NCBI GenBank assembly: GCA_025361325.1
Contig: JANYAL010000415.1
Location: forward strand, 1-15,726
Reading direction: 5' to 3'
Length of the DNA stretch: 15,726 nucleotides
From: Bacteroidota bacterium
GTDB taxonomy: Bacteria > Bacteroidota > Bacteroidia > Chitinophagales > Chitinophagaceae
Position numbers and translations under genes: made by a program. Positions 13,199 to 15,726 of this stretch are shown piece after piece (the first letter of the stretch is position 1; each line of letters starts with the position of its first letter). The notes beneath the pieces were generated by a model. The model did not search any database, was not told the origin of the DNA, and was given only the letters and a program-made list of their open reading frames with translations.

Positions 13199-15726
13199 AT
13201 GCACGCGATTTACAAAAGGATCTTTATTGTAGTTACCATTCTCTTTAGCAGTCATTTTGTAATGGCACAGGCCGATACAACCCCCGTATCGGTAAACCCG
13301 GAACTGATCAATATTTTCAATTCAAAGTTTCCTAAAGAATATATCATTGCAGGAATCACCGTTACCGGCACGAAAGCCTTCGATCCCAATCTTATCATTT
13401 CCATCTCAGGGCTGGCCGTAGGTGATAAAGTGCAGATACCTGGTACAGATGTATTTGGTAAAGCCATTTCTAAATTATGGAGACAAAACCTGATTTCCGG
13501 TATAGAGATCTCGTTTGTAAAATTGATCGATCGTAACCTGTATATTGAAATTGCCATTACAGAAAGGCCAAGACTGGCCGAATATAATGTGTTAGGGGTA
13601 AGGAAATCAGAAAGAGATGATCTGGACAGCAAAATAGCCCTTGCCAAGGACCGTGTGGTGACTGAAAACATGAAACTAAGTGCCGTTGAGGCCATAAAGA
13701 AATTCTATTATGAAAAGGGCTTCCGAAATATAGAAGTTCAGGTAAAGGAGGAAAATGCCCCGCATGTCAGTAATTCTATTATCCTCTCTTTCATTATTAA
13801 CAAAGGGTCCAAGGTGAGGGTGAATTCGATCAATTTCTCCGGGAACAAGAATATTACTGCACTGAAACTAAAGAAACAGATGAAGGGTACAAAGGAAATG
13901 AGCAGGTTCACCTTATATCCGCTCAGTGTCCACAGCCCTTATGGCGACAGTTCTTACCTAATAACATTCAAAGAATATATCAATGATGTGGGATTCCTTT
14001 CCATCTCAAAGACCAGGGAATATTTAGATCCGTATTTCCGCTTTAAACTTTTCAGCTCATCTAAATTCAATGAAAAGAAATATGAAGAGGACAAGCAGCA
14101 CGTGATGGAATATTATAATTCACTGGGTTACCGAGATGCTGTGATCGTTGGGGATACGTTTATCTCTGACGAAAAAAGCAACCTGAACCTTTTTATGAAA
14201 ATAAATGAAGGTGAGCGGTATTACTTCGGAAACATCACGTGGAAAGGAAATACGAAATATAATGATTCTATTCTGAACCTTTTTCTGGGAATCAAGAAAG
14301 GTGACCTGTATAACCTGCAACTGCTGAATAAAAGGCTGGGCGAACAGATGTCTGCCGAAGGCGGTGATGTAAAAAGTCTATATATGGACGATGGTTATCT
14401 ATTTTTCAGGCTTGATCCGGTGGAGACCGCTGTTTATAATGATACGATCGACTATGAAATTCGTATGACAGAAGGCCCGCAGGCTGTCTATGGCAATATT
14501 ACCATCTCAGGTAACGACAAAACCAAAGATTATGTAATACGCCGGGAATTGAGAACTATTCCCGGAGAACGGTTCAGCCGGGCAGACATTATTCGTACAC
14601 AAAGAGAGCTGGGCCAATTGGGTTTTATCAACCCTGAAAAGATCACCCCCAATATTGTTCCCAATGCTGAGAACGGTACTGTTGACATCAACTGGGCAAT
14701 TGAGGAAAAATCGGCAGATCAGCTTGAATTGTCTGCCGGATTCGGCGGCGGTATCGGGTTAACCGGGACGCTGGGGATAACTTTCAATAATTTCTCTATC
14801 AAGAACATATTGAAAAAATCCACCTGGGATCCCCTGCCTTCAGGTGATGGGCAAAAGCTTACTGCCAGGATTCAATCCAATGGCAAGGCATTCCGCTCCT
14901 ACAATTTCTCCTTTACTGAACCCTGGCTGGGGGGAAAGAAACGCAATTCTTTCACGATCGGTTATTCCAATACCAAATATTCAAATGCGTATGACAGGTA
15001 TGGCATCTATTGTAAGACATGTGGCGATACTTCTTATATCAAAACAAGCAATTTCAATATTTCCTTAGGAAAACAGCTGAAATGGCCAGATGATTTCTTT
15101 AACCTAATTTACTCATTGAATTTACAACAGTATAAACTGGTGAATTATGCCAATATATTCCAGGGCCTTAGTAATGGCACATCTACCAATATCAGTCTGA
15201 AGGTCGCTTTGGTCCGTAACTCTGCCGGCCCCAATCCTATCTTCCCGACCAGCGGTTCCAACTTTATGCTCAGCGGCCAGTTCACGCTGCCGTATTCACT
15301 CCTGGGTATCAAGTCCGGCGCAGAAAATCAATATAAATTGCCTGAGTTTCATAAATGGCGATTTAACGGCGAATGGTTCACACCGATCGGAAGACCCCGG
15401 GGTGCAGAAAAGAATAAGCAATTTATTTTAAAGGCAGCGGCTAAATATGGATTTATTGGAAAATACAACGGTGACCTCGGAATATCTCCTTTTGAACGTT
15501 TCCAGCTCGGCGATGCCGGCTTGAGTAACAACTTCGCATTATTGGGTTACGATATCATTTCGCAGCGTGGGTACCCCATATATGAGAGTTCTGATCCCAA
15601 AGTAAACCCGGAAGGAATAACTCCTAAACAATTCTTCACTATTTTCAATAAATATACTCTGGAAATGCGTTATCCCTTCAGCACCAGTGCCAGCAGCACA
15701 ATATACGGGCTGGCATTTTTTGAAGC
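13199..15726 (+). CDS. bamA: BamA outer-membrane protein assembly factor, 3' end beyond the window
   Basis: The frame stays open for 842 codons from ATG 13199 to the window edge. It is the Omp85 core of the BAM complex, which inserts beta-barrel proteins into the outer membrane. Residues 1-23 form a signal peptide (ending VMA, then Gln). Five POTRA repeats follow at about 50-125, 125-204, 205-318, 340-425 and 430-505, recognisable by INFSGNKNITA, ITWKGNTKYND and ITISGNDKTKDYVIRREL. POTRA 3 has the extra loop usual in Bacteroidota. The barrel starts near 507 (LELSAGFGGG), with QRGYP near 789-793 at the place of the conserved (V/L)RG(F/Y) lock motif. The family length suggests a few dozen residues are missing. 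A -7-like TAATTTG (13171-13177) precedes the start. Confidence 0.94.
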   Translation, partial: MHAIYKRIFIVVTILFSSHFVMAQADTTPVSVNPELINIFNSKFPKEYIIAGITVTGTKAFDPNLIISISGLAVGDKVQIPGTDVFGKAISKLWRQNLISGIEISFVKLIDRNLYIEIAITERPRLAEYNVLGVRKSERDDLDSKIALAKDRVVTENMKLSAVEAIKKFYYEKGFRNIEVQVKEENAPHVSNSIILSFIINKGSKVRVNSINFSGNKNITALKLKKQMKGTKEMSRFTLYPLSVHSPYGDSSYLITFKEYINDVGFLSISKTREYLDPYFRFKLFSSSKFNEKKYEEDKQHVMEYYNSLGYRDAVIVGDTFISDEKSNLNLFMKINEGERYYFGNITWKGNTKYNDSILNLFLGIKKGDLYNLQLLNKRLGEQMSAEGGDVKSLYMDDGYLFFRLDPVETAVYNDTIDYEIRMTEGPQAVYGNITISGNDKTKDYVIRRELRTIPGERFSRADIIRTQRELGQLGFINPEKITPNIVPNAENGTVDINWAIEEKSADQLELSAGFGGGIGLTGTLGITFNNFSIKNILKKSTWDPLPSGDGQKLTARIQSNGKAFRSYNFSFTEPWLGGKKRNSFTIGYSNTKYSNAYDRYGIYCKTCGDTSYIKTSNFNISLGKQLKWPDDFFNLIYSLNLQQYKLVNYANIFQGLSNGTSTNISLKVALVRNSAGPNPIFPTSGSNFMLSGQFTLPYSLLGIKSGAENQYKLPEFHKWRFNGEWFTPIGRPRGAEKNKQFILKAAAKYGFIGKYNGDLGISPFERFQLGDAGLSNNFALLGYDIISQRGYPIYESSDPKVNPEGITPKQFFTIFNKYTLEMRYPFSTSASSTIYGLAFFE

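Noticed and set aside
13252..13695. 147-codon minus-strand frame
   Set aside because: It lies wholly opposite bamA coding sequence, which is continuous and well recognised.

Overview
The window reads as a Bacteroidota chromosome, most likely Chitinophagaceae or a close relative. This rests on a GldH gliding-motility lipoprotein, a DUF6089 outer-membrane protein next to uppS and bamA, a Bacteroidota-type BamA, signal peptides ending just before Gln, and TAnnTTTG-like -7 promoter elements instead of E. coli -10 boxes. This assignment comes from protein character and gene order alone; no database search was possible.

Region 1 (about 1-1790) is a small arsenic cassette: arsR, a deleted relic of arsM, an aquaporin gene cut by an in-frame TAA, and an intact thioredoxin-type arsC ended by a strong hairpin. 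No arsenite pump gene (acr3 or arsB) is visible. The layout resembles arsR-aqpS-arsC operons, in which an aquaporin lets out the arsenite made by ArsC, but here the methylation gene is dead and the channel gene is split.

Region 2 (1811-7787) is housekeeping and metabolism. A Bax-inhibitor-1-type membrane protein lies on the minus strand, divergent from pheS. A 3-hydroxyacyl-CoA dehydrogenase sits 4 nt behind pheS, then come an extended-SDR epimerase/dehydratase and a secreted protein with a carboxypeptidase-regulatory-like domain. An LpxD-family acyltransferase converges on the last of these.

Region 3 (7788-8579) is the longest non-coding stretch. It is AT-rich and holds several inverted repeats, one perfect DnaA box, and a compact promoter-hairpin-terminator unit that looks like an undescribed small RNA gene.

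Region 4 (8580-15726) is a plus-strand envelope cluster: yicC, gldH, a DUF6089 gene, an unrecognised secreted protein, a decayed coding remnant ending in a REP-like palindrome, uppS (undecaprenyl diphosphate synthesis) and bamA (outer-membrane protein assembly). bamA runs off the right edge. The most notable points are the eroding arsenic cassette, the candidate small RNA, the remnant with its palindrome, and promoters placed so close to start codons that the mRNAs may be leaderless.
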